Of a stretch of DNA of 64,000 nt, positions 44,925 through 53,024 are shown piece by piece. Origin of the DNA: Planctomycetales bacterium ZRK34 (GTDB lineage: Bacteria > Planctomycetota > Phycisphaerae > Phycisphaerales > Zrk34); assembly GCA_014873095.1 (NCBI GenBank), contig CP050848.1:1178001-1242000 (forward strand), read 5' to 3'. The translations under genes were made by a program, and so were the position numbers. Under the pieces are notes generated by a model, which was not told the origin of the DNA, did not search any database, and saw nothing but the letters and a program-made list of their open reading frames with translations. Every line of letters begins with the position of its first letter. Position 1 is the first letter of the stretch.

Positions 44925-47900
44925 GTGCGGCGTTGGTCCTTCCGCATCCTGGTGTTCGTGGTGATCGTGCTGGCGCTGGCGGCCGGTGCGGTGCAGCTTG
45001 TGCTGTGGTCGGACTGGCCTCGCCAACTGGTCATCACGCAGATCGAACAGGCGACCGGCCTGCGCGTGCGCATGAAACAATTCACAACCGGGTGGTCAGG
45101 CCACAGTACGTTGAGCCAGGTGGTGTTGTCACTGCCGACGGATGAAGACGTTGGAGGCCTGATGTCAGCGTATGCGTTACGCGTCGATCACGCTTCGTTG
45201 ATAACGATCATGCTCAGCGGCGATGTCGGATTGCGATCGGTCGAGTGTCCCGAGCTCAGCCTAACGCTCAAGCAGGACGCGACCGGTCAGTGGAACTGGC
45301 AGCGTGCGATGGACCTGATCGCCGCGCATTCAGAGGATGGCTCAAAGCCCGGGCCGTTGCCGTCGGTGAACATCAAAAAGGCGAGCGTTGCTGTGACCGA
45401 TGCCGAAGGCCGATCACGCACGTACGACCAGATCACCTTCAACGCCGATTCGCTGCCCCCGACGGCATGGCGCATCAAACTCACGGCCGGCGAGCAACTC
45501 ACGCTCGAAGGCAGTGTCAATCCCGTCGGCAAGATGCATCACGAACTGACGCTCACCGCCAACAATATCGACAGCCTGCTGAAGCCCTTCGTCGACACCG
45601 CCGCCATCGCGCCAGCGTCCGCTGAGTTGCACCTGATCGGCGATGTCAGCGAGGATTCATACACCGCGCGCATCGACACAAGGCAACTCAGCATCGGCGA
45701 GTATGAAGCCGCCGGTACGCTGTCGATGACACTTGCGGACTCGGTCACGTTCAGCCCGATCGCGCTGAACATCACGACCGGCGATGACCGCCTCGGCGTG
45801 ATCAAACTCACCGACGGCCGCATCGCCGTCATCGGCTCCACCCTCCACGCCACCGCCCTGGAAGCCTCCGCCCGCGACACCACCGCCCGAATCACCGGCA
45901 CGTGGAATCTGCTGGAATCACGCGGAAAACTCTCCGCCGACTGGCTCGGCAAGTTCGCCGCACAAAAGGTGGACCATCACGGTTCGCTGACCGCAGACTT
46001 GCGCAAACTCGCCGCGGACCGCTGGCACCTTGAAACCGCCATTCACTCACGTGGCACGCTTGAATCCGGGCAATGGGAAGCCGACGCCGATGTGACCGTC
46101 GAGGGCGACCCCGCCGGTGCGCTGACCTGGTCGATCAAACTACCGCGCGGCCGGTTCACCTCAATCGGCGCCGAGCCGATCACGCTCGACCGAATCACCG
46201 CCGCGGGTCATGCCGACGTATCACAACGCCAGTGGGACGCCACCGCTTCGATCGACGACTTCGCCATCCCCGGTGACAGTCGCCTGATCGACATCAAACT
46301 CACTGCGGCAGGCAATGCGGACGCCATCGAGATCGACCGCCTCGCGCTGACCCGGGAAGATGCCGCCTTCACCGCGCATGGCGTATACACCTTCGCGGAT
46401 AAAACCCCGCTGAATCTCCAGGCAACCGTGACGTACGAACATGCCATCGACGATCCTTCGCGCCCGGATGTTCCCCCGTGGGCCGCGACAGCCCGGTGGA
46501 CCGGCGCTATCGGCGGCTCGTTCAGCGACGAGGCCATCATCACCGCCGACGGCTCTCTGGCCATCGACGACATCATCGTCAACCAGCAGACGATCGACCC
46601 GGTCACCGTCAAATCATCCGCCCGCTGGGAAGACGGCGCCCTGTCACTGTCGACCGAGACCTTCGAGATGCTCGGCGGCACATGCACCGCCTCCGGCGCG
46701 TTCAATCCGCAGACAATGACGACCCAGCTCAAGCTTGCCATCGACAAGATCAGCCTGTCGGCCGTGTCGACCGTGGTCAATCCCGAACTGAATCTCGAAG
46801 GGCTCGCTTCCGCCCAGTTGCAGGTTCATCTGCCGCGCGGGGTCGTCGATCGCATACGGGCTGAAGGCACATGGGAGGTTGAAAACTTTCAACGCGACAA
46901 GCTGACCTTCGACCGCATGACCGGCCGCCTGAGCACACGCGGTCGCGTGCTCAGCCTCGACCCCATCGTCCTGCTCAAAGACACCGGCCGCGCCGAGGGC
47001 CGTGTCATGTTCAACCTCCAGGACGGCAACACGCTCCGCGCGGAACTCAAGCCCCAGCAGTGGCCGCTTGACGCCAAGGCGCTCGGGCTCGCCATGGCTG
47101 TCGACGGATCGGTCGCTTTCGATGTCGACATCACCGAGCAAGTCATCACCGGCGACATCAATCTGCAATCCGACCTGGCCGTCGAAGCAGGCGGGACGCT
47201 GGGGCGCATCGCAGTTGTTGGTAAAATCGACGAGCAGGCGATCCAGTTCACCGAGATTCACGGCACGCTCGGCGGGGGTGAAATCGACGGCGAAGCGACC
47301 GTCGATCTGGCTGATATTTCAAAGAGCACGGGGCTCATTACGCTCAAGTCGTTTGCCCCGACCGCCCTGTCCGGGTGGAAACCCGCCCTGTCGAAAATCA
47401 GCGGCAAACTCGACGCCACCATCCAGTGCGCGGCCGCCGCCGACCCGCGCGCGCCCGAGCCGCTGCGGCTGGATGTGAACTGGACGCCGGTCGATCAGGC
47501 GGTGGTCGTCGAGCGGTTGCACTTCGGCGCCGGGTCGATGGTCGCCTACATCGGCCCCCGCCGCACGATCATTGACCAGTCGACGATCGCCCTGGCCGAA
47601 GGCGAAGTCAAAGTCTGGGCGTCGTTCAGTCCGCATGTCGATCAGTGGTACAACCACCTGCGTCTTTCGCTGCATGATCTGAACACCAACGTGCTGGCCG
47701 AGGCCCTTCGCACCGAGCCCGGCGAACCCGTGCCCGGCAAGCTCTCGGGTCACTTCAACGCCATCGGGCCCGTCGGCGATTGGCAAGCCCTCGTCGGCCG
47801 CGGTGAGTTGACCCTTGCCGATTCCAACTTCGTCAACACCGACATCCTCGGCGGCATCATGCGCCTGATCGGCTCGCGTCCCACCGAGCCCGTCGGCTAT

Positions 47901-48251
47901 GGCAATGTTCAGGCCCGTCTTGAACGCGGCATGATCGTCATCGACCGGTTTAAATACGCCAACCGCTCCACCGAAATCCTTCTCGACGGCGTCATCGAAG
48001 ACATCACCCAGGGCATGGCCAGTCCCGTCAAGCTCAACGCCCTGGCCTCGGTCCGCCCGTTCAAGGGCATCCCCATCCTCGGCACCGGCGAGATCGACCG
48101 CATGATCCGCGGCATCGAATCCAATCTCTCCAGCGTCCGTGTTGACGGCACCCTCGCCAAACCCGATGTCCACTCAGCCACGTTTGCCGAAACCGCCTCC
48201 ACCATCAAAAAGCTGCTGACTGATCAGCGGAAGCAACAGCAAAACAACTGA
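44925..48251 (+). CDS. AsmA/TamB-like large inner-membrane-anchored protein
   Basis: 1108 aa from GTG 44925. One N-terminal transmembrane helix (ILVFVVIVLALAAGAVQLVLW) is followed by a very long periplasmic region of repeating beta strands with LTLKQDATGQWNW near residue 120, an AsmA hallmark. The C-terminus (residues about 930-1095: LRLSLHDLNTNVLAEALRTEPGEPVPGKLSGHFNAIG, RLERGMIVIDRFKYANRSTEILLDG, FKGIPILGTGEIDRMIRG) matches the AsmA C-terminal groove. Such proteins move phospholipid between membranes. Coupled to the lipoprotein upstream. Confidence 0.83.
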   Translation: MRRWSFRILVFVVIVLALAAGAVQLVLWSDWPRQLVITQIEQATGLRVRMKQFTTGWSGHSTLSQVVLSLPTDEDVGGLMSAYALRVDHASLITIMLSGDVGLRSVECPELSLTLKQDATGQWNWQRAMDLIAAHSEDGSKPGPLPSVNIKKASVAVTDAEGRSRTYDQITFNADSLPPTAWRIKLTAGEQLTLEGSVNPVGKMHHELTLTANNIDSLLKPFVDTAAIAPASAELHLIGDVSEDSYTARIDTRQLSIGEYEAAGTLSMTLADSVTFSPIALNITTGDDRLGVIKLTDGRIAVIGSTLHATALEASARDTTARITGTWNLLESRGKLSADWLGKFAAQKVDHHGSLTADLRKLAADRWHLETAIHSRGTLESGQWEADADVTVEGDPAGALTWSIKLPRGRFTSIGAEPITLDRITAAGHADVSQRQWDATASIDDFAIPGDSRLIDIKLTAAGNADAIEIDRLALTREDAAFTAHGVYTFADKTPLNLQATVTYEHAIDDPSRPDVPPWAATARWTGAIGGSFSDEAIITADGSLAIDDIIVNQQTIDPVTVKSSARWEDGALSLSTETFEMLGGTCTASGAFNPQTMTTQLKLAIDKISLSAVSTVVNPELNLEGLASAQLQVHLPRGVVDRIRAEGTWEVENFQRDKLTFDRMTGRLSTRGRVLSLDPIVLLKDTGRAEGRVMFNLQDGNTLRAELKPQQWPLDAKALGLAMAVDGSVAFDVDITEQVITGDINLQSDLAVEAGGTLGRIAVVGKIDEQAIQFTEIHGTLGGGEIDGEATVDLADISKSTGLITLKSFAPTALSGWKPALSKISGKLDATIQCAAAADPRAPEPLRLDVNWTPVDQAVVVERLHFGAGSMVAYIGPRRTIIDQSTIALAEGEVKVWASFSPHVDQWYNHLRLSLHDLNTNVLAEALRTEPGEPVPGKLSGHFNAIGPVGDWQALVGRGELTLADSNFVNTDILGGIMRLIGSRPTEPVGYGNVQARLERGMIVIDRFKYANRSTEILLDGVIEDITQGMASPVKLNALASVRPFKGIPILGTGEIDRMIRGIESNLSSVRVDGTLAKPDVHSATFAETASTIKKLLTDQRKQQQNN

Positions 48252-48265
48252 CGCTGGCTGCATCA

Positions 48266-48286
48266 TTTAGCGGGCGATCGTCAGAT
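48266..48286 (+). repeat. Lone copy of the RAYT repeat
   Basis: TTTAGCGGGCGATCGTCAGA plus T, 21 nt identical to the left terminal repeat of the RAYT element at 39579-39599. It lies between the AsmA-like stop and the lectin promoter, with no transposase nearby. It supports a REP-like family mobilised by the RAYT. Confidence 0.8.
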
Positions 48287-48321
48287 TGCTGCGTCTGGCT
48301 GTTGCTTTATTTGAAAAGGCC

Positions 48322-48351
48322 TTGAGTCGGGTCCGTCAAGTTTGATACAAT
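48322..48351 (+). promoter_or_regulatory. Promoter of the lectin gene
   Basis: TTGAGT (48322-48327), 18-nt spacer, TACAAT (48346-48351). GGGAGA near 48387 is the Shine-Dalgarno for ATG 48400. Confidence 0.6.
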
Positions 48352-48399
48352 GCCATCATACGGCAGCCTCGCCGGCGGCCAGATACGGGAGACAGCAAG

Positions 48400-49212
48400 A
48401 TGATCATTCGATTGATAACGCTCGGGTTGGTATGCGCCGTCTGCAGCAGCACGCAGGGTATCGTCGTTTATTCCGACTTTTCCGACACCTCCGGGTTGGT
48501 GCTCAACGGCGCCGCGGCATCTGTCGACAACGGAACCGATGGCGTCGTGCTGCGACTGACCCCGGCCAGCGGCAATCAGGCTGGGTCGATCTTCTCCAGC
48601 GATCTGGTCGACGCCACCAACTTCTCCACCACCTTCAGCTTCCGCTTCACTGAGTCCGGCGGCACCCTTTTCGATGGCAATACCGAAACCGGCGCCGACG
48701 GCATGGTCTTTGTCGTCCAGCCGGTCTCCAGCAGCCTCGGCGGCCTTGGCCAGGGCATAGGGTTCACCGGCATCACTCCCGCCGTCGGCGTCGAGTTCGA
48801 CACCTGGCATAACTCCGCCAACAACGATCCGTCCTCCAATCACCTGGGCATCGACCTCAACGGCAGCGTCAACCACGGCGTCGACATGCTCTACACCGTC
48901 GATGTCAGTCCCGACTTCAACAACGGCGACCGCTGGTTCGCATGGATCGACTACGACGGCGCTATCCTCGAGGTCCGCGTCAGCCAGACCACCACCCGCC
49001 CCACCGACGCCCAACTCACGCGCGACCTGATCATCCCCGACATCATCGGGCAGGACACAGCCTACATCGGCTTCACTGCCGCCACCGGCGCCGACTGGAA
49101 CAACCACGACCTGATCGACTGGACCTACGACGAGTTCAATCCCATCCCACAGCCCGCCGCCGTCAGTACACTCCTCGTGGCCGCAGTGCTCTGTCTCCGC
49201 CGCCGGGTCTAA
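48400..49212 (+). CDS. Secreted legume-lectin-like (L-type) exoprotein with sorting tail
   Basis: 270 aa. A short signal peptide (LITLGLVCAVCSSTQG) is followed by a bacterial L-type lectin jellyroll: NFSTTFSFRFTESGG, GADGMVFVVQPVSSSLGGLGQGIGF, VGVEFDTWHNSANNDPSSNHLGID (metal-binding Asp/Asn), DRWFAWIDYDGAILEVRVS and AYIGFTAATG. The end IPQPAAVSTLLVAAVLCLRRRV is a degenerate PEP-CTERM tail. Likely glycan-binding on the cell surface. It is convergent with the LysE-like gene, overlapping it by 4 nt. Confidence 0.85.
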   Translation: MIIRLITLGLVCAVCSSTQGIVVYSDFSDTSGLVLNGAAASVDNGTDGVVLRLTPASGNQAGSIFSSDLVDATNFSTTFSFRFTESGGTLFDGNTETGADGMVFVVQPVSSSLGGLGQGIGFTGITPAVGVEFDTWHNSANNDPSSNHLGIDLNGSVNHGVDMLYTVDVSPDFNNGDRWFAWIDYDGAILEVRVSQTTTRPTDAQLTRDLIIPDIIGQDTAYIGFTAATGADWNNHDLIDWTYDEFNPIPQPAAVSTLLVAAVLCLRRRV

Positions 49213-49859
49213 ACGCTGCCAAAGTCCGCGACCCAAGGCCGAATCAACACGAACACGCCCACCGCAATCAGCGCCGCCGCGGCGACGCGGTCGACCAGGC
49301 GGTGGACCTTCGCGCTGATCAGCAAGCGTGATCGCACCGCCAGGGCGGCGTAGATCGCTTTGGCCCCGCAGATCGACACGAACGTGATCAGCGCGATCAC
49401 GCCGAGGTCGATCGTCGTCAGCGCCGCCAGATCGACAAACGCCGGGAAAAACGCCAGGTAAAACAGAATCGCCTTGTGGTCGGCCAGCGTGATCGCCAAG
49501 CCCGTGGTGAAGCTCGATACCCACGACCATTTCGAACTCCCCGCCACCGGATCGGCCCGCACCGCCTCGGCCCGCCTTCGCCAGGTCAACACCCCGATCG
49601 CGATCAGGTACAACCCGCCGGCGATCTGGATCAGGGTGAACAGACCGCCGAACGACTCAGCGACCGCCGCCAGTCCCACCACGGCAATGAGCATGTAAAT
49701 CAGATCACCCGCCACGATGCCCACGGCCGTGAGCATGCCGTGCCAGAACCCCGACGAAGCCGCCCGCGCCGCCACCGCCAACGCGCTGACGCTCGGCACC
49801 ACCGCCAGCACCACCATTGCTGCGACCAGCGTCACCACACTCGATATGGACAACGACAT
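49209..49859 (-). CDS. LysE/RhtB-family exporter
   Basis: 216 aa from ATG 49859 (MSLSISSVVTLV); ATG 49889 adds 10 residues. Six predicted helices with VPSVSALAVAARAASSGFWHGMLTAVGIVAGDLIYM, typical of LysE (amino acid and metabolite exporters), and FTTGLAITLADHKAILFYLAFFPAF. The substrate is not readable. It ends convergently with the lectin gene. Confidence 0.83.
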   Translation of the reverse strand: MSLSISSVVTLVAAMVVLAVVPSVSALAVAARAASSGFWHGMLTAVGIVAGDLIYMLIAVVGLAAVAESFGGLFTLIQIAGGLYLIAIGVLTWRRRAEAVRADPVAGSSKWSWVSSFTTGLAITLADHKAILFYLAFFPAFVDLAALTTIDLGVIALITFVSICGAKAIYAALAVRSRLLISAKVHRLVDRVAAAALIAVGVFVLIRPWVADFGSV

Positions 49860-49973
49860 CTGCACGACAACCACCAGGCTCCATTTCAATACGCCGCGAG
49901 TAGACCATTATGACAGTATGCCCGCCTGACATCGAGCCCGGGCGTGACACGGTCGTGAATGATGCAAAATGTT

Positions 49974-51002
49974 TTACCCGGCCAGTCGTGTAGCCGAGGG
50001 ATGCAACTCGGTGCGGGCGGTTTCAGCAGCGGCGCGGCCGAGGTCGGCGGCCGTGTCGGGTTCATCGATGAGGCGGCGGATGCGTCGGGCGAGTTCACCG
50101 GCGGAATCGGCCGGAGCCAACAGCGCGTTGTGTTCGTGCTGGAGCAGGTCGATCACGGACGGCTGTTGCTGGGCGGCGATGGGCAGACCGGCCGCCATGG
50201 CCCAGGTGGTCGACAGTCCGCCGCCGACGGCGATCGCCAGATCGCAAGCGCCGACCAACTGCCAGGGTTTATCCGCCCGGTGGGTGATGATCACCCGTTC
50301 GCCGCGCTGCTCGGCATCGACAGCCCGCATGGCCCGTCGCAGACCGGGGTAGTTCGGTGAGATCGCCACACGCAGGCTGCGCCCCGTTTCGTCGACGAGA
50401 CCGGCCGCCAGCACCGCACGCAACACATCCATCGCGCCGGGACTGTCCCCGACCAGCAGCGCCAGCTTCATGTTGTGATCACTGACGCCCAGTCGCATGC
50501 GCGTCATGCTGCGGGCGTCGCAGATGATGTGCCCCGGATCAACGGTCGGCGCGATTGGAGTCAGCGATTCACTGTCAAATCCCGCGGCGATCATCACCCC
50601 GAGCACCCCGGCGCCGATGCACCACCCCGTGACGCCGGCGCGATGAATCAGTCGGCGCGTCATCAGGCCGGGCGCCGACTGCGGCGCGGCGGTGAGAGTC
50701 ATGCGTTGTGGCATCCTGCTGCAGGCGATCGCTGCGAGCGTCGCACCGCGCAGCGACCATGTATGCACGCAATCGAAACCACGCGACGCGGCCCGCATGG
50801 CGCGCCCGTCACTGAAGCGCGAGCCCGAGGTGTTGATCGCCCGATCGATCGTGAGCCCCGCCCGTTCAACTTTTCTTGCAAGCCAGCGTGGCCCGATGAC
50901 ACGCACCGCGCCGTCGCACGCCCCGGCGGCCAGCAGGTCGCCCAGCAGACGCAACGTCAATGCATCAGCGGCATCGGATTCAATCAGGTGGACAGTCAGC
51001 AT
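49974..51002 (-). CDS. GT-B fold glycosyltransferase (family 4-like)
   Basis: 342 aa. The N-terminal Rossmann domain (LIESDAADALTLRLLGDLL) is followed by DCVHTWSLRGATLA. The C-terminal donor-binding domain has CDLAIAVGGGLSTTWAMAAGLPIAAQQQPSVIDLLQHEHNALLAPADSAGELARRIRRL, a layout typical of GT4. Acceptor and donor are unknown. It is 6 nt downstream of the 51009 lipoprotein, within a four-gene minus-strand group (52322-49974). Confidence 0.75.
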   Translation of the reverse strand: MLTVHLIESDAADALTLRLLGDLLAAGACDGAVRVIGPRWLARKVERAGLTIDRAINTSGSRFSDGRAMRAASRGFDCVHTWSLRGATLAAIACSRMPQRMTLTAAPQSAPGLMTRRLIHRAGVTGWCIGAGVLGVMIAAGFDSESLTPIAPTVDPGHIICDARSMTRMRLGVSDHNMKLALLVGDSPGAMDVLRAVLAAGLVDETGRSLRVAISPNYPGLRRAMRAVDAEQRGERVIITHRADKPWQLVGACDLAIAVGGGLSTTWAMAAGLPIAAQQQPSVIDLLQHEHNALLAPADSAGELARRIRRLIDEPDTAADLGRAAAETARTELHPSATRLAG

Positions 51003-51008
51003 GAATGA

Positions 51009-51668
51009 TCAGTCTTGGAAGCCCGAGCCGACCTCGCGCTGCTTGTGTTCGTAGAACAGCAACGCGATGTCTTCTCCCACGCGGTCGGCAAGCTGTCGGG
51101 CCATGATCGCGTTGTCGCCGACGCCGACGTCGTGCGCATCACGGTAATACTTCTGCACCGTGACCGGGTAACCCAGCGAATCGCTTTGCGGAAACAATCG
51201 CCGGCCGGTGGCCACGTCGATGATCTTCACACGCACCGCAGCCGTCGGACGGTAGATCGCGCTGGTGTCGGTTTCGAGCATGTCATAGCCTTCGATCAGC
51301 ACGTAGATCACCTGCTTGGCGCCGACGTTCTTCCCGACATGATCAATCGGCCAGCGCCCGAAGTCCGCCTCACGCGCTCGCAGATCCGCCACCAGCGTGT
51401 GCGGCACGACCTGGCTGATTACATCGTTTTCCTTCAAATCATCACCGGCACGCCCGGCGATCAGCGACACAAGCTGAACATTCGGCAGCAGGTGATGCGG
51501 GTCGTCGACCAGCACGACCGTCGGCTGGTCCGGCGGCTCGAACACCGCGGGTATCTTCGGCCGCGGCAGCACGTTCGACAACACATACGCCGGCGCCTGA
51601 CACCCCGCCGCCAGCGCCACCGTCGCCAGCAGAATCGTCATCATCATCGTCGCCGCATATCGAGTCAT
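51009..51668 (-). CDS. Lipoprotein with nucleotide/OB-like domain of unknown function (A)
   Basis: 219 aa. The lipobox ALAAGC places the lipid-modified Cys near residue 23. Mature part: PTVVLVDDPHHLLPN, GAKQVIYVLIEGYDM, AVRVKIIDVATGRRLFPQ, and a helical end ADRVGEDIALLFYEHKQ. The strand pattern resembles the 51665 protein (RVAVLVDA, VNRLVLVDLSEY), so the two look like diverged copies or interacting partners. It overlaps 51665 by 4 nt. Confidence 0.7.
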   Translation of the reverse strand: MTRYAATMMMTILLATVALAAGCQAPAYVLSNVLPRPKIPAVFEPPDQPTVVLVDDPHHLLPNVQLVSLIAGRAGDDLKENDVISQVVPHTLVADLRAREADFGRWPIDHVGKNVGAKQVIYVLIEGYDMLETDTSAIYRPTAAVRVKIIDVATGRRLFPQSDSLGYPVTVQKYYRDAHDVGVGDNAIMARQLADRVGEDIALLFYEHKQREVGSGFQD

Positions 51669-52312
51669 TTGCTTTCGCGCGCCTGTTCGTAATCGTGAAA
51701 CTTCCCGACGACCGCTCGGGCGAACAGGTCCAGCATGCCCAGCCGAATCGTGCGTTCGTCCGCCTTGATCGCGCCCATCGGCTTGTCCGGCGGGTACGAA
51801 ACGTTCACCACCGTCTGGTAGGCCAGATCGTCGGGTTTATCCGAATCCGTCGCCGCCACGCCAATGCTCGAAGCAATCGTGCCGCGCCACAGGTGGACAT
51901 TGCCCGGCTCGTGCAGGCGATACTCGCTGAGGTCGACCAGCACCAGCCGGTTGACATTCAACCGCTTGGCGAGGTCGGAATACGTCGACGTGTTCCAGTA
52001 GATGTTGCGCTGCTGGAAATCGACGACCTGCTTGGCGTCCAGCACGCTGACGCCCGGCACGTTCGCAGCGATGCGCTCAGACAGAAGCTGTGCCACCTCA
52101 AGCTGCGCCAGCGGATGCTGATACATCGTCTCGAGCTTGGCGTCGACCAACACCGCCACGCGCTGATTCTCCAGCCCGAGGTACTCAGCCTTGACCAGCA
52201 CCGGCGGGGCGGTCGATTCAAAACCCTGCGCCAACCAGCCCGCCGCCTCGCAGCCGGCCAGCGTCGCAACGCCCATCGCCATGATCGTGATGATCCAAAT
52301 TCGTAAGGCCAT
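51665..52312 (-). CDS. Lipoprotein with nucleotide/OB-like domain of unknown function (B)
   Basis: 215 aa. The lipobox ATLAGC places the lipid-modified Cys at about residue 21. Mature part: NQRVAVLVDAKLETMYQHPLAQLEVAQLLSERIAANVPGVSVLDAKQVVDFQQRN, NVNRLVLVDLSEYRLHEPGNVHLWRGTI. The layout 'strand, long helix, VLD..QV, strand' recalls secreted LpoB-like or GNA1162-like envelope proteins, but this is only suggestive. The operon with the 51009 and 52322 genes points to an envelope complex. Confidence 0.7.
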   Translation of the reverse strand: MALRIWIITIMAMGVATLAGCEAAGWLAQGFESTAPPVLVKAEYLGLENQRVAVLVDAKLETMYQHPLAQLEVAQLLSERIAANVPGVSVLDAKQVVDFQQRNIYWNTSTYSDLAKRLNVNRLVLVDLSEYRLHEPGNVHLWRGTIASSIGVAATDSDKPDDLAYQTVVNVSYPPDKPMGAIKADERTIRLGMLDLFARAVVGKFHDYEQARESK

Positions 52313-52321
52313 CGACTGCTC

Positions 52322-52738
52322 CTATCCGATCGTCAGTTTCCACGCCCACGCGGCGCTGATTCCCACCAGCACCATCGCGGCATACCACCCGGGCCGCCAC
52401 AGTTTCCGCATGTGTCGCATCGCCGGCTCGCCCATGTAGACGACCCACAAGGCAATCCACACGCTCATCGCCGTCAGCAGCGCCCCCACCGCCGCCGCCG
52501 GTTGCGTCATGAACGCCGCGCCCAATCGCCCGTGAGCCGCCAGCGCAAAGGCTGTCGTCATCCCGCACGTCGGACACGCATACCCGTGATCACCCAGCCA
52601 GGCGCACTGGCTGAGCCCGAGCTGCTGGTGCGTCCCGAGACCGGCCTCGCTCGGCGTCAACCACCCGGCGGTTCCCAGAATCGCCAGACAGCCCGCCGCC
52701 ACGACCGCCGCGCCCAAACGCACCTTCAGTCCGTTCAT
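52322..52738 (-). CDS. DUF2752 membrane protein
   Basis: 138 aa from ATG 52738. Three membrane helices and the diagnostic YACPTCGMTTAFALAAHG (CPxCGxTxA), at about residue 58. ATG 52840 would add 34 atypical residues. DUF2752 has no established function. It is upstream of the two lipoproteins and separated from them by 9 nt, so it is probably the first gene of that operon. Confidence 0.8.
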   Translation of the reverse strand: MNGLKVRLGAAVVAAGCLAILGTAGWLTPSEAGLGTHQQLGLSQCAWLGDHGYACPTCGMTTAFALAAHGRLGAAFMTQPAAAVGALLTAMSVWIALWVVYMGEPAMRHMRKLWRPGWYAAMVLVGISAAWAWKLTIG

Positions 52739-52890
52739 CAGACACAACAGGTTACGTCCCCACCCCCATTCCAGCAAGCGCCCCCGCCCGGGCTCACCAA
52801 CCGCATTTGCTTGGTCCCCGAATCCAGTTTCTCGAAACATAATCCGTTACAAACGACAAGACACGGCGCTTGCGGTATCGAGGCTTCAAG

Positions 52891-53010
52891 AGCGGTGAGG
52901 GGGTTTGAAACTCACAACATCGGCGGTGTGCAACGCGCCCAATCTGACGATCAAGCGAATTTACGAACAGATACCCAACGACGAACTGGCCGCCGGGGCA
53001 ACGCTATGAC
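52891..53010. repeat. Degenerate tRNA-Gly 3' end plus island-end block (copy 1)
   Basis: Positions 52891-52920 match the tRNA-Gly 3' fragment at 61176-61206 at about 23 of 30 positions with one gap (AGCGG-TGAGGGGGTTTGAAAC). A block beginning CGGCGGTGTGCAACGCGCC at 52921 continues for about 90 nt and aligns without gaps to 61270-61360, including GAACAGATACCCAACG. Both copies have the same orientation. It may mark an older insertion boundary. No intact gene is seen in the gap 52739-53024. Confidence 0.5.
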
Positions 53011-53024
53011 AACCTACATGTTCA

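Noticed and set aside
48307..49530. 407-aa minus-strand ORF opposite the lectin gene
   Set aside because: Shadow of the lectin gene, which has a signal peptide, promoter, Shine-Dalgarno and lectin motifs.
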